From assembly GCA_002371705.1 (NCBI GenBank), contig DFGI01000065.1, forward strand, positions 1-36,872: a DNA stretch of 36,872 nt. Direction: 5' to 3'. The DNA comes from Bacteroidales bacterium UBA3754 (lineage in GTDB: Bacteria > Bacteroidota > Bacteroidia > Bacteroidales > UBA1715). The notes below the pieces were generated by a model. It had not been told where the DNA came from, did no database searches, and saw only the letters and a list, made by a program, of their open reading frames with translations. How positions within the stretch are numbered: position 1 is the stretch's first letter; each line of letters starts with the position of its first letter. Positions 9,297 to 15,978 of the stretch are shown one piece after another. Made by a program: the position numbers and the translations under genes.

Positions 9297-10550
9297 TTAA
9301 TCAAACCGTATAGCTTCCGACGGGCTGATTTTTGTTACCAATACCGATGGTAAAATAAGCATCAACGAAGTGAGGATAAATGTACCAATATTGAGCACCA
9401 CAATGTAAAACACATTCAATTTTATTGGCACATACGACATGAAATATACTGATGGGTCGAGGGAGAACGGGTGAAAATAGTATTGAACCATACACAAGCC
9501 AATGCCAACAATATTTCCCCACAGCAAACCTTTTCCAATGAGCATACTGCCTACGTAGATAAAAATTTTTCGAATGCTGACGTTTTGTGCGCCAAGCGAT
9601 TTCAGCACGCCAATCATTGTAGTTTTTTCAAGAATGATGACGAGCAGTCCCGTAATCATGTTCATTCCTGCCACAAGCACCATCAGCGCAATGATGAGCC
9701 ATGCGTTCATATCGAGGAGCGACAGCCAGTCGAAAATTTGCGGCGTGGTTTCCCGCAATGTTTGAACCCGAAGTTTTTGAATGTCTGGCGAGATGTCAAA
9801 GCCAACAATATCCTGCACGGTTTCTTTTTGAACATCCAGATTTTTATAATCATTCAAAAACACCTCATAGCCTGTGCATTGATTTGATTCCCAATTATTT
9901 AAATCACGAATATGACGGATGTCGGCAAGAATGAAACGGTCGTCGATTTCGTTCAGGTGCGTTTCGTAGATGCCGTGTACCACAAACCGCCGTTTCCGAA
10001 CTTTTTTATTACTATCGTTGGGGACAAACGAGGTGGTGAATTTGTCGCCAAGCGAAAGTTGCAGCAAATCAGCCAATTTTCTCGAAATCAACACATTGTC
10101 GGTTGTGGTGTCAGCAGGAAAAGCAAGTATTTCGCCTTCAACAAGATTATCTTGAATGAATTTCCAATTGTACGAATCGTCGATTCCCTTCACAATAATG
10201 CCCCGCACGGTATTATTGACCTTAACCAACGCTGGTTTGGTGGCATAAATCTGCACATGCGCAACATTTTTTTCATTGCGAAGCTCGGCGATGAGCGTGG
10301 AATCGGCACGAACCGGCAGCGATTCAAACGAAGTGTTCGAGTCGAAATTCACAATTTCTATATGCGACGAAAAGCCAAAAATCTGTTCCGAAATAGTTGA
10401 TTTAAAGCCAACTATCACCGAAACCGCAATAATCATCACCGCAAGTCCCAAGGCTATCGCAATCATTGCAATATTCACGATAGGATTCGAAATTGCCTCA
10501 GAATTTCTGCGGGGAAGAATTTTCCGTGCTATATACAGTTCCGTGTTCAT
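9297..10550 (-). CDS. ABC transporter permease, LolC/LolE-like (FtsX/MacB family)
   Basis: A 417-residue inner-membrane protein. One hydrophobic helix lies near residues 24-48 (NIAMIAIALGLAVMIIAVSV), followed by a large periplasmic domain of about 220 residues and then three helices in the C-terminal third, beginning LIIALMVLVAGMN. This four-helix layout with one big extracytoplasmic loop is typical of LolC/LolE permeases, which with LolD release lipoproteins from the inner membrane to the carrier LolA. The segment KTTMIGVLKSLGAQN is the conserved FtsX-family coupling region before the third helix. The ATPase partner LolD is not in the window. The lipoprotein role is inferred from family resemblance. 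Confidence 0.85.
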   Translation of the reverse strand: MNTELYIARKILPRRNSEAISNPIVNIAMIAIALGLAVMIIAVSVIVGFKSTISEQIFGFSSHIEIVNFDSNTSFESLPVRADSTLIAELRNEKNVAHVQIYATKPALVKVNNTVRGIIVKGIDDSYNWKFIQDNLVEGEILAFPADTTTDNVLISRKLADLLQLSLGDKFTTSFVPNDSNKKVRKRRFVVHGIYETHLNEIDDRFILADIRHIRDLNNWESNQCTGYEVFLNDYKNLDVQKETVQDIVGFDISPDIQKLRVQTLRETTPQIFDWLSLLDMNAWLIIALMVLVAGMNMITGLLVIILEKTTMIGVLKSLGAQNVSIRKIFIYVGSMLIGKGLLWGNIVGIGLCMVQYYFHPFSLDPSVYFMSYVPIKLNVFYIVVLNIGTFILTSLMLILPSVLVTKISPSEAIRFD

Positions 10551-10567
10551 TTGTAATAAAAACTTCG

Positions 10568-10575
10568 CAAATGTA
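10568..10575 (-). promoter_or_regulatory. -7 box of the LolC/E-like permease gene
   Basis: On the minus strand TACATTTG is a perfect TAnnTTTG match, 17 bases before the ATG at 10550. No convincing -33 TTTG is seen at the right distance. Confidence 0.45.
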
Positions 10576-10648
10576 TGAAATTATTGTGAAGACATCATTT
10601 CGCTTCCGATTTGAGATGTTATTTTCTTTTCGGCGCAATGGAAATAAC

Positions 10649-11797
10649 TTAGTGAAGCCAGTCCAAATAATTTTCTGGTGTAATGACAACGGTTTCCTTT
10701 ATGGGATAAGCTTCAAGGAATGCTTTTGGAAACCTAACCTGTGACTTTTTAGGGTTCCATTTCATTTCAAATGCAGTCATTGTTCCATCTGATTCTTCAA
10801 TATAGTCAATTTCTTGCTGTTCTTTTGTGCGCCAAAAATAGCAATTGCAATAACGATGATTGTAGTGGTTGTATTTCATCCGTTCCGAAATCATAAAATT
10901 TTCCCACAACGCACCAATATCATTCCGCATTTCAATTGGCGAAAACTGCTGTATAATGGCATTTCGTATGCCATTATCGTAAAAATAAATCTTTTTTGTC
11001 CGTTTTAGTTCGTTACGCACGTTGCGACTCAGGCCATGCAATCGAAATATCACAAAACATTTCTCAAGCAAATCGACATATTTTTCTACCGTTTTATTGT
11101 CTGTTCCTATGATTTGTGCCAATTCATTATATGAGACTTCACTTCCTATTTGCAATGCTAATGCAACAAGCAGTTTTTCCAATAACACAGGTTTTCGAAT
11201 GCCCTCCAAAGAAAGCAAGTCCTGATACATATAACTGCCCGACAGATTTGTTAAGACATCACGTGGATTGGCGGCACTCACAATCACATCGGGATAAGAA
11301 CCATAAATCAAACGCGATTCAAATGTCTGTCTGACACGAAGAAGACTACCATCATTATAAAGTTCCTGCGTGGAAATGGGAAATAGATGATATTCAAACT
11401 TTCTACCAGTCAGAGGCTCGTTTAACGCACCCTGCAACATCAACGAAGATGAACCTGTCACCAACAATTGAACATCTTTGAAATGATCTGTTATCAATTT
11501 AAGTTTCAAACCAATACCATGAACACGTTGTGCTTCGTCAATCATAACAATTCGCTTCCCTGCAAGTATCTGGCGCAAATCAACAAGATTTGCAATTTCT
11601 ATGATTTTACGACTTTCCGCATCATCACAATAGATGGTAAGAATCTGTTCTTGAGAAATTTTTAAGTCGCCATCGCTTAATATTTGCTCAAAAAGAGTTG
11701 ATTTTCCAACTTGTCTTGCCCCAATTAAAATGATTGCTTTCCCTTGAAACAATCGTTCCCGAATCACTTGTTGCAATTGTCTTTTTATAAGTGCCAT
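10649..11797 (-). CDS. AAA-family ATPase with DUF4143 / nuclease-like C-terminal domain
   Basis: A 382-residue P-loop ATPase of the type abundant in Bacteroidota. Walker A is GARQVGKS at residues 26-33, Walker B is IVMIDEA near 83-89, and a sensor-like LLVTGSSS lies near 111-118. A winged-helix segment (SYNELAQIIGTDNKTVEKYVDLLE) begins near 220, and the DUF4143 region ends with EIDYIEE followed by FEMKW. That (E)xD...ExK pattern resembles a PD-(D/E)XK nuclease core. The biological role of this family is not established. The gene has its own strong promoter whose -33 box lies inside a duplicated 33-bp tandem repeat. It is preceded on the same strand by a small HTH regulator, which may control it. 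Confidence 0.88.
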   Translation of the reverse strand: MALIKRQLQQVIRERLFQGKAIILIGARQVGKSTLFEQILSDGDLKISQEQILTIYCDDAESRKIIEIANLVDLRQILAGKRIVMIDEAQRVHGIGLKLKLITDHFKDVQLLVTGSSSLMLQGALNEPLTGRKFEYHLFPISTQELYNDGSLLRVRQTFESRLIYGSYPDVIVSAANPRDVLTNLSGSYMYQDLLSLEGIRKPVLLEKLLVALALQIGSEVSYNELAQIIGTDNKTVEKYVDLLEKCFVIFRLHGLSRNVRNELKRTKKIYFYDNGIRNAIIQQFSPIEMRNDIGALWENFMISERMKYNHYNHRYCNCYFWRTKEQQEIDYIEESDGTMTAFEMKWNPKKSQVRFPKAFLEAYPIKETVVITPENYLDWLH

Positions 11798-11816
11798 AAC
11801 CCTTTTGTTTTACCTA

Positions 11817-11847
11817 CAAATATACAATTATATTTTGCAATCCCAAA
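11817..11847 (-). promoter_or_regulatory. Promoter of the DUF4143 ATPase gene
   Basis: On the minus strand a perfect TTTG (11847-11844), a 19-base spacer and a perfect TATATTTG (11824-11817). The ATG follows at 11797. The -33 box is part of the tandem repeat at 11839-11904. Confidence 0.75.
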
Positions 11848-11916
11848 AATTTGCATACTTTTTAGGTTTATAATCCCAAAAATCGGCATGATTTTTAGGT
11901 TTATTGAAAATCTTGG
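11839..11916. repeat. Duplicated 78-bp element, copy 1 (two 33-bp tandem units + 12 bp)
   Basis: Units at 11839-11871 and 11872-11904 both follow the pattern aatcccaaaa...ttttaggtttat and are followed by tgaaaatcttgg. A second copy with the same layout lies at 16487-16564. Read on the minus strand, each unit encodes an 11-residue repeat of the form PKxxxxFWDYx. This copy lies between the first HTH gene and the ATPase and contributes the ATPase -33 box. Confidence 0.85.
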
Positions 11917-11947
11917 AAGATTTCTTACCTCGATTGCAAGATGTCGG

Positions 11948-12205
11948 TTATTGTAATTTCTGCTGTTGGTCAAAACAATTATTGTAAAAATCATATTGGA
12001 GAATCTGCGAGATATGCACGAGCCGTTTCACATCTATATTATCACGACGGAGCATATCGTAAACCGACTGGCGATGCAGATTCAAGATGGCGGCAAGTTC
12101 CACAACGGTGATTCTCCGTTGTTTCATAATCTTGCGAATCTCTTTTCCTATGTGAACCTCCGTAGCCAAGTCTGCGAATAAAAATGACGTGAAACTTACA
12201 TTCAT
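11948..12205 (-). CDS. Small HTH transcriptional regulator (XRE-like), paralog 1
   Basis: An 85-residue protein. After a short N-terminal extension it reads HIGKEIRKIMKQ, then a helix-turn-helix (TVVELAAILNLHRQSVYDML, residues about 33-52) and NIDVKRLVHISQIL ending in DFYNN. The same layout (HIG..I, HRQ(S/T)VYDML, NIDV.RL, DF) occurs in the protein at 15979-16251, so the two are paralogs. This family of 65-90 residue regulators is common in Bacteroides-like genomes. The region directly upstream of the ATG forms a long nested inverted repeat. The ATPase follows downstream after a 150-base gap that contains the 33-bp tandem repeats and its promoter. DNA binding is inferred from the fold. Confidence 0.8.
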   Translation of the reverse strand: MNVSFTSFLFADLATEVHIGKEIRKIMKQRRITVVELAAILNLHRQSVYDMLRRDNIDVKRLVHISQILQYDFYNNCFDQQQKLQ

Positions 12206-12210
12206 TTTGA

Positions 12211-12319
12211 ACGTGGAGGTATTAGGAAACCTGTATCAGCAAAACAAAAATAAGTCCACGCCAAACCGCAGACCTACTTCGTCAATCTGATACAGTTGAA
12301 AGTTCCTAATTTTCCACGT
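12211..12319 (-). repeat. Nested inverted repeat in the leader of HTH paralog 1
   Basis: Three arm pairs nest within 109 bases: ACGTGGA (12211-12217) with TCCACGT (12313-12319), ATTAGGAA (12221-12228) with TTCCTAAT (12303-12310), and CTGTATCAG (12231-12239) with CTGATACAG (12287-12295). They give 24 paired bases around a 47-base loop. The structure ends six bases before the HTH gene's ATG, so it could fold in the mRNA leader or mark a small non-coding RNA or mobile hairpin element. Confidence 0.7.
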
Positions 12320-12366
12320 ACGATGACAAAGTCAGTATGTTATCTATCTCTATGTACTATTTCTTT

Positions 12367-12393
12367 TTTTGTTAAATTCTATTTTTAACAAAA
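12367..12393. repeat. 10-bp inverted repeat in the 12.2-12.7 kb intergenic region
   Basis: TTTTGTTAAA (12367-12376) and TTTAACAAAA (12384-12393) are perfect inverted arms with a 7-base spacer. It could be an operator or a weak terminator hairpin. The rest of 12320-12670 shows no gene or clear signal. Confidence 0.4.
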
Positions 12394-12672
12394 GTACATA
12401 AATAAGTTGAAGAATGGATTAGCAAATGGTAAAAGTTTAAGAAACTATTTGCATACTCCTATGGTGGGATATTGCTGTTAAGCCACTATACCTATCTGCA
12501 TTTCGTTTTGAAGAAAGGAATACACATAACCAGAACTTTGGTAATAAAAACCAGTTTATTCGTTTTGTAATCGCTCAAACGTATCGGAGTTATACCAAAT
12601 TGTAAAAGTTGGTGTTTTGATAATAAAAAAACGGCAACCGACTATGGCGTCGTTGGGAGTGGGTTTTTATAA

Positions 12673-12703
12673 TTTGCAAAAAGTCATAAATAGTGTATAT
12701 TTG
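12673..12703 (+). promoter_or_regulatory. Promoter of the DUF3791-DUF3990 locus
   Basis: Perfect TTTG (12673-12676), a 19-base spacer and perfect TATATTTG (12696-12703), 20 bases before the ATG at 12724. The locus therefore still has an intact promoter although its second gene is broken. Confidence 0.75.
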
Positions 12704-12723
12704 TAAAAAGAAAGTATGAGAGT

Positions 12724-12945
12724 ATGCCTCAAGAACAATACAACATAGTAGAATATATCGTGTATTTCATTGCTGAATTTGCGAAACAATATGCAATTTC
12801 AGAGGAGAAGGCATTTGAATATCTGTATCGTTATGGAGGAATAAAGCTGATTGAGGATTTTTACGACGTAATGCATACTCAATCTTTCAGCGATATGGTG
12901 AACAGCACCGCCACATACTGCAAACGAAACGGAGGAGATTTATGA
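12724..12945 (+). CDS. DUF3791-like small helical protein
   Basis: A 73-residue protein with the DUF3791 pattern: a helical start (IVEYIVYFIAEFAKQYAIS), EEKAFEYLYRYGGIKLIEDFYDVMHTQS and a short tail. Its function is unknown. In Bacteroidota and Firmicutes such genes commonly stand beside DUF3990 genes, and that arrangement is seen here, because the stop overlaps the next ATG by four bases (ATGA). The tight coupling suggests a protein pair, possibly toxin-antitoxin-like; this is inference. An ATG at 12716 is in another frame and hits a stop soon, so the ATG at 12724 is chosen. Confidence 0.7.
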   Translation: MPQEQYNIVEYIVYFIAEFAKQYAISEEKAFEYLYRYGGIKLIEDFYDVMHTQSFSDMVNSTATYCKRNGGDL

Positions 12946-13061
12946 TATTATATCATGGTTCAAACACCAACATTACAGAGATAGACCTACAGAAATCAAA
13001 GCCAAACAAAGATTTCGGGAGAGGTTTTTATTTGTCTGACCAAAAATTGAAAAAGATTTGA
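12942..13061 (+). pseudogene. DUF3990 gene remnant (ADP-ribosyltransferase-like fold), truncated
   Basis: The frame encodes only 39 residues. It begins ILYHGSN, continues to KDFGRGFYLSDQ and then stops. YHGS and DFGxGFY are the first two hallmarks of DUF3990 proteins, which I recall as usually 150 or more residues with an ADP-ribosyltransferase-like fold. The remaining three quarters, including any catalytic glutamate, is missing, and the following DUF3791-like frame starts immediately in another phase. This looks like an internal deletion that removed most of the gene and the start of its downstream neighbour. Confidence 0.65.
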
Positions 13062-13261
13062 ATGTTTCGGAAGAGGAATTTCAGTATATGAAAAAACATC
13101 TCATAACAGAATTAGTGTCTGTTATTGTTGAACAAGAGCATCTTACCCCAGAAGAGGCTCTCAAAAAAATCTATACTTCGGCACTTTTCAAAAAAATCAA
13201 CAATCCCGATTCTGGATTGTTTTTTCAAAGCCTTCGATACGTTTACTCTTATTTCAAATAA
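13058..13261 (+). CDS. Second DUF3791-like small protein, probably 5'-truncated
   Basis: Sixty-seven residues from a TTG at 13058, or 57 from the first ATG at 13088. The frame is open back to a stop at 13037 without an ATG. The pattern VSVIVEQEHLTPEEALKKIY, then SALFKKINNPDSGLFFQS and RYVYSYF matches the second small protein usually found downstream of DUF3990 genes. It ends at a strong terminator. Its missing natural start fits a deletion that fused it to the DUF3990 remnant. Whether it is still made is uncertain. Confidence 0.55.
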   Translation: MNVSEEEFQYMKKHLITELVSVIVEQEHLTPEEALKKIYTSALFKKINNPDSGLFFQSLRYVYSYFK

Positions 13262-13292
13262 AAAACGGCAACCGAAATGGATTGCCGTTTTT
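13261..13292. terminator. Bidirectional intrinsic terminator
   Basis: AAAAACGGCAA (13261-13271) and TTGCCGTTTTT (13282-13292) form a perfect 11-bp stem with a 10-base loop, A-rich on one side and T-rich on the other. It lies between the convergent DUF3791-like gene and the lipoprotein gene ending at 13312, so it can serve both strands. Confidence 0.85.
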
Positions 13293-13311
13293 CATCAAAC
13301 TAATGTATTAA

Positions 13312-14265
13312 TTATAAACTACCCGTACTAAACGTTAATGTATATCCATTTTGCAAATTACCTGTTTGTGTGCCATCGGTTGCATAAAATTTATAACCAT
13401 CAAGTTGTTCCATATATACGGAATATTGACCTATTGGCATATCTGTCAATGTCTTTTTATATCCTGAAGATACATTATAGGTTGTTTTTGTTCCTGTCGT
13501 AATATTGGTAACAACAAATTTATATGTTCCTCCATCTGAACCAGATGCATTGTTGTTTAAAACAATTGTGCCACTTTTCACTTCTTCTTTAATGGTGGTT
13601 GATACTGTATTAGCCCCTTTTGAACAATATTTATAATATGTACCGGATTCATTGTTTTGAGTATCGTTTATTACCTTAAAATAATAAGTTGAACTTGACG
13701 AAAGATTGTAAAATGTTACTTGTCCCTTTGAATCAGTATATAGAGATGAACCTATAATATTCTTCTCATTCGAGTAGTCAGAAGAATTCCCATATAGTCG
13801 CACCGTTGCTCCCGAAACAGCATTTCCATTGGCGTTTTTTACTGTAATGGTTAAAATTGTAGTTTCAACAGTGTAATTAATAGTGTTTTCTCCCTTATCT
13901 AGGATGATTTCATCGTCAGCCGTATACTTTTGTCCTTCATACTCCAATCCGAAATAATATGTTTTACTTATGTCGAGATTCGAGAATGTTGCTATTCCTT
14001 TCTCGTTTGACACTATTACCGCAATTACTGCGTCATCAGAATCGTTGTATAATACTGTATATGCACCAGATAAATACGTTTGGGTCGTTTTATCATAAAG
14101 AGAAATTTTCAACGTAGCATTTTTACTTTGTTCTTCTTCTTGTTTTTGTTGCTGTTCTTCCTGTTTTTGTTTTTCTTCAGGAATTACATCATCTTTTTTC
14201 GAGCAACCCATCATCAATCCCATTGCAAGGATTGATGTTGCCAATACGTAAATTAATTTTTTCAT
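13312..14265 (-). CDS. Lipoprotein with charged linker and repeated beta-sandwich domains
   Basis: A 317-residue lipoprotein: signal peptide with lipobox MGC (C21) and the following SKKDD acidic stretch, which resembles the surface-export signal of Bacteroidota lipoproteins. Residues about 28-47 are a Glu/Gln/Lys-rich linker. The rest holds three or four modules of about 80 residues resembling carboxypeptidase-regulatory or prealbumin-like folds (for example NGNAVSGATVRLYG, then TDSKGQVTFYNLS). These are common in surface-anchored binding proteins. It is the last gene of a three-gene minus-strand operon, 27 bases after the barrel-like gene. The specific ligand is unknown. Confidence 0.75.
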   Translation of the reverse strand: MKKLIYVLATSILAMGLMMGCSKKDDVIPEEKQKQEEQQQKQEEEQSKNATLKISLYDKTTQTYLSGAYTVLYNDSDDAVIAVIVSNEKGIATFSNLDISKTYYFGLEYEGQKYTADDEIILDKGENTINYTVETTILTITVKNANGNAVSGATVRLYGNSSDYSNEKNIIGSSLYTDSKGQVTFYNLSSSSTYYFKVINDTQNNESGTYYKYCSKGANTVSTTIKEEVKSGTIVLNNNASGSDGGTYKFVVTNITTGTKTTYNVSSGYKKTLTDMPIGQYSVYMEQLDGYKFYATDGTQTGNLQNGYTLTFSTGSL

Positions 14266-14292
14266 TTCTATAATATTTTTTGATTTATACTA

Positions 14293-14925
14293 TTAAAATT
14301 TTTGCACTAATTTTAATTGAAGAGTAACATAATCAATTAATCCTGAATCTCCTGTAAAATTTTCTGCCGAGGGAGTGGTATAATTGTAACTTGATTCTAT
14401 ACCGAGACCAAAGCACCCAAAGGTCTTATACATTTGTACTCCTAAACATCCTCCTATTTGAAAATAATTGTTTCTAAACATACCATATGTGGAATATTGT
14501 GATAATGGACTATCTATTTCCTCATCTTGAAATAATCCGAGCAATAACTGATAGTTTATCCCCAAGAAAAAACCACTATTTCCAAATTCCCAGTCATTCA
14601 AACCACCCAATCCTATGTTGAAAAATCTTGGGCCACTGGAATTCGAGCTACCTCCTACAAAGGTCAAATAATCATCATTTAAATTGAAATGTCCAAAATT
14701 AAAACCAGTCGTGAATCCGAAATTTTTTGTACAATTTCTTGAATACGATAATTTTAACGACACTCCAGATTCGTAAAAATCCTCAGCCCAATCTCCTACT
14801 GGGGAAAGGAGCCCAATGTTTTCACTAAATGTATTTTTCTTAAAGCTTTCTTTTTGTGCAAATGCACCTACACTAACAAATGCAACGAGTGTTGTAAGTA
14901 ATATGATCTTTTTCATATTTTCCAT
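14293..14925 (-). CDS. Outer-membrane beta-barrel-like protein
   Basis: A 210-residue protein with a signal peptide (KKIILLTTLVAFVSVGAFA, cleavage likely before QK). It has an alternating aromatic/glycine strand pattern (GFTTGFNFGHFNL, GFFLGINYQLLLG) and ends in a phenylalanine (LKLVQKF), as outer-membrane barrels do. The length fits an eight- to ten-stranded barrel. Either the first methionine or M4 (MKK, at 14916) may be the start; M4 gives the more typical signal peptide. It lies 25 bases downstream of one lipoprotein gene and 27 bases upstream of another, so the three probably form an envelope complex or at least one operon. No specific family was recognised. Confidence 0.7.
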   Translation of the reverse strand: MENMKKIILLTTLVAFVSVGAFAQKESFKKNTFSENIGLLSPVGDWAEDFYESGVSLKLSYSRNCTKNFGFTTGFNFGHFNLNDDYLTFVGGSSNSSGPRFFNIGLGGLNDWEFGNSGFFLGINYQLLLGLFQDEEIDSPLSQYSTYGMFRNNYFQIGGCLGVQMYKTFGCFGLGIESSYNYTTPSAENFTGDSGLIDYVTLQLKLVQKF

Positions 14926-14950
14926 ATTTTAATATTGATAGTTGTTTGGG

Positions 14951-15472
14951 TTATTTTTTAGAACCTTCAAATCTGAATTTTTCATATTCTCCCTCCTCAT
15001 CATCGGGGTAGATGTATTGTAAACCGAATTTAACAGTATTAGTAGAAAAACCACCATCAAAAATCTTGTTATCAATTGAATAGGATCCAAGTCCTTTCAA
15101 TTGTTCTTCAGGATATTCTTCATCAGATGATTGATTTTCTATTTTAAAAGCCAATCCATTGGAAACTTTTTGTAGCTGAGTAGCTGTAAACCAACGCCAT
15201 TCGGTATTATCGGAGTTAATTGTATAAAAATCTAAAGCGTTAGAATTTGAGCCATTTTTTTTGACAACAACAGTAAATGGGAAATCCTCATCGGAGCCCG
15301 AATACCATCCATCTTCTTCGCCATAATAATACCTATACTCTTCTGTCCATGTACCTTCGTATGTTCCCACATAATCGTCTCTAAAATCTGGGTCATCGTC
15401 TTTCCCTCCACAACCTACGAATGTTACCATTGCTACAATAGCAACAACTAATTGATACAATACTTTTTTCAT
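14951..15472 (-). CDS. Small lipoprotein, first gene of the envelope operon
   Basis: A 173-residue lipoprotein: signal peptide ending VGC (C21) followed by GGKDDDPD, an acidic stretch typical of surface-exposed lipoproteins. The mature part starts with a beta-rich domain, YVGTYEGTWTEEYRYY, resembling lipocalin-like small lipoproteins of Bacteroidota, and is rich in acidic and aromatic residues. Its function is not recognisable. It heads the operon with the barrel-like gene and the second lipoprotein. Two 19-bp palindromes at 15539-15579 lie 67-107 bases upstream of its ATG, so it is likely under control of a dimeric regulator. Confidence 0.75.
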   Translation of the reverse strand: MKKVLYQLVVAIVAMVTFVGCGGKDDDPDFRDDYVGTYEGTWTEEYRYYYGEEDGWYSGSDEDFPFTVVVKKNGSNSNALDFYTINSDNTEWRWFTATQLQKVSNGLAFKIENQSSDEEYPEEQLKGLGSYSIDNKIFDGGFSTNTVKFGLQYIYPDDEEGEYEKFRFEGSKK

Positions 15473-15538
15473 AATCTTTGTTTTTAAATTTTACTTCTGC
15501 AAAAATCTGCATAAACAAAAAATGTTGGTGTAATTTAT

Positions 15539-15557
15539 TGTAAGAAAGTTTCTTACA
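15539..15557. promoter_or_regulatory. Operator-like palindrome, site 1
   Basis: TGTAAGA-N5-TCTTACA, perfect 7-bp arms (extending to 10-bp arms around a single central base at 15538-15558). It is 67 bases upstream of the lipoprotein operon start and one of four related sites around the second HTH gene. Confidence 0.7.
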
Positions 15558-15560
15558 AAG

Positions 15561-15579
15561 TGTAAGATTATTTCTTACA
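15561..15579. promoter_or_regulatory. Operator-like palindrome, site 2
   Basis: TGTAAGA-N5-TCTTACA again, 22 bases centre-to-centre from site 1, i.e. about two helical turns, so two dimers could bind on the same face. Confidence 0.7.
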
Positions 15580-15614
15580 TCTTAAAGCGTATCTATGATT
15601 GCCACTTTGAGAAT

Positions 15615-15664
15615 CTGCATTTTTTTTATGCAGTTTTCATCAAATACTGCATTTTTTTTGTGCA
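15615..15664. repeat. Paired TGCAT / T-tract repeats
   Basis: CTGCAT-T7-ATGCAG (15615-15633) is an inverted repeat, and a near copy CTGCA-T8-GTGCA follows at 15647-15664, spaced 32 bases. Related TGCA words recur at 15498-15512. These could be regulator sites or bent DNA. Confidence 0.4.
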
Positions 15665-15684
15665 AATAGAAGAAACCCCCTTTA

Positions 15685-15873
15685 GCCCCAACGCATATAA
15701 ACCGTCGGGGCGATAGTCACTGCCTGGTCATAGTAACCTGCAGTAAGACTAATTCACTTTCACAGGGGTAGATTAAAAGAGTTGCTTTCTAAACCCCAGT
15801 ACAATTCCGAGGACGTTAGAAAACAACTCTTTGCATTATAAAATTGGTTGCCAGTGAATGGGCGACTCCAATT
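15685..15873 (-). ncRNA. Candidate structured small RNA (~190 nt)
   Basis: No plausible protein is encoded. On the minus strand a promoter precedes it (see next entry). The predicted transcript contains a 16-bp stem with one G-U pair (15831-15816 with 15792-15777, 23-base loop), an outer pairing CACTG/CAGTG, and a final GC-rich hairpin GCCCCGACG/CGTTGGGGC at 15711-15685. The final hairpin is followed by TAAAGGGGGTTTC, not a clean U tract. Length and a long central stem are reminiscent of 6S-type RNAs, but I recognise no conserved family motif. Ends are estimated. Confidence 0.5.
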
Positions 15874-15878
15874 GCGAC

Positions 15879-15909
15879 CAATTATAACAACCTGTTTTCT
15901 GTTTGCAAA
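15879..15909 (-). promoter_or_regulatory. Promoter of the candidate small RNA
   Basis: On the minus strand TTTG (15909-15906), a 19-base spacer and TATAATTG (15886-15879), one mismatch from TAnnTTTG. No open reading frame follows, which argues for a non-coding transcript. Confidence 0.55.
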
Positions 15910-15944
15910 GATGAAACTCTTTTCCCCGCTTTGCAATAGTTTGC

Positions 15945-15963
15945 TGTAAGTTTGTTTCTTACA
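15945..15963. promoter_or_regulatory. Operator-like palindrome, site 3
   Basis: TGTAAG(T)-N5-TCTTACA, one mismatch from sites 1 and 2, with an extra inverted half-site (TGTAAGAAA at 15967-15975). It lies 35 bases upstream of the small-RNA -33 box and directly after the second HTH gene. Confidence 0.6.
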
Positions 15964-15978
15964 AGGTGTAAGAAAAAT

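Noticed and set aside
12627..12667. Hairpin-like ACGGCAACCGAC...GTCGTTGGGAG with a T run before the DUF3791 promoter
   Set aside because: The pairing needs several mismatches; it may be a decayed terminator related to the one at 13261-13292, but it is not supportable.
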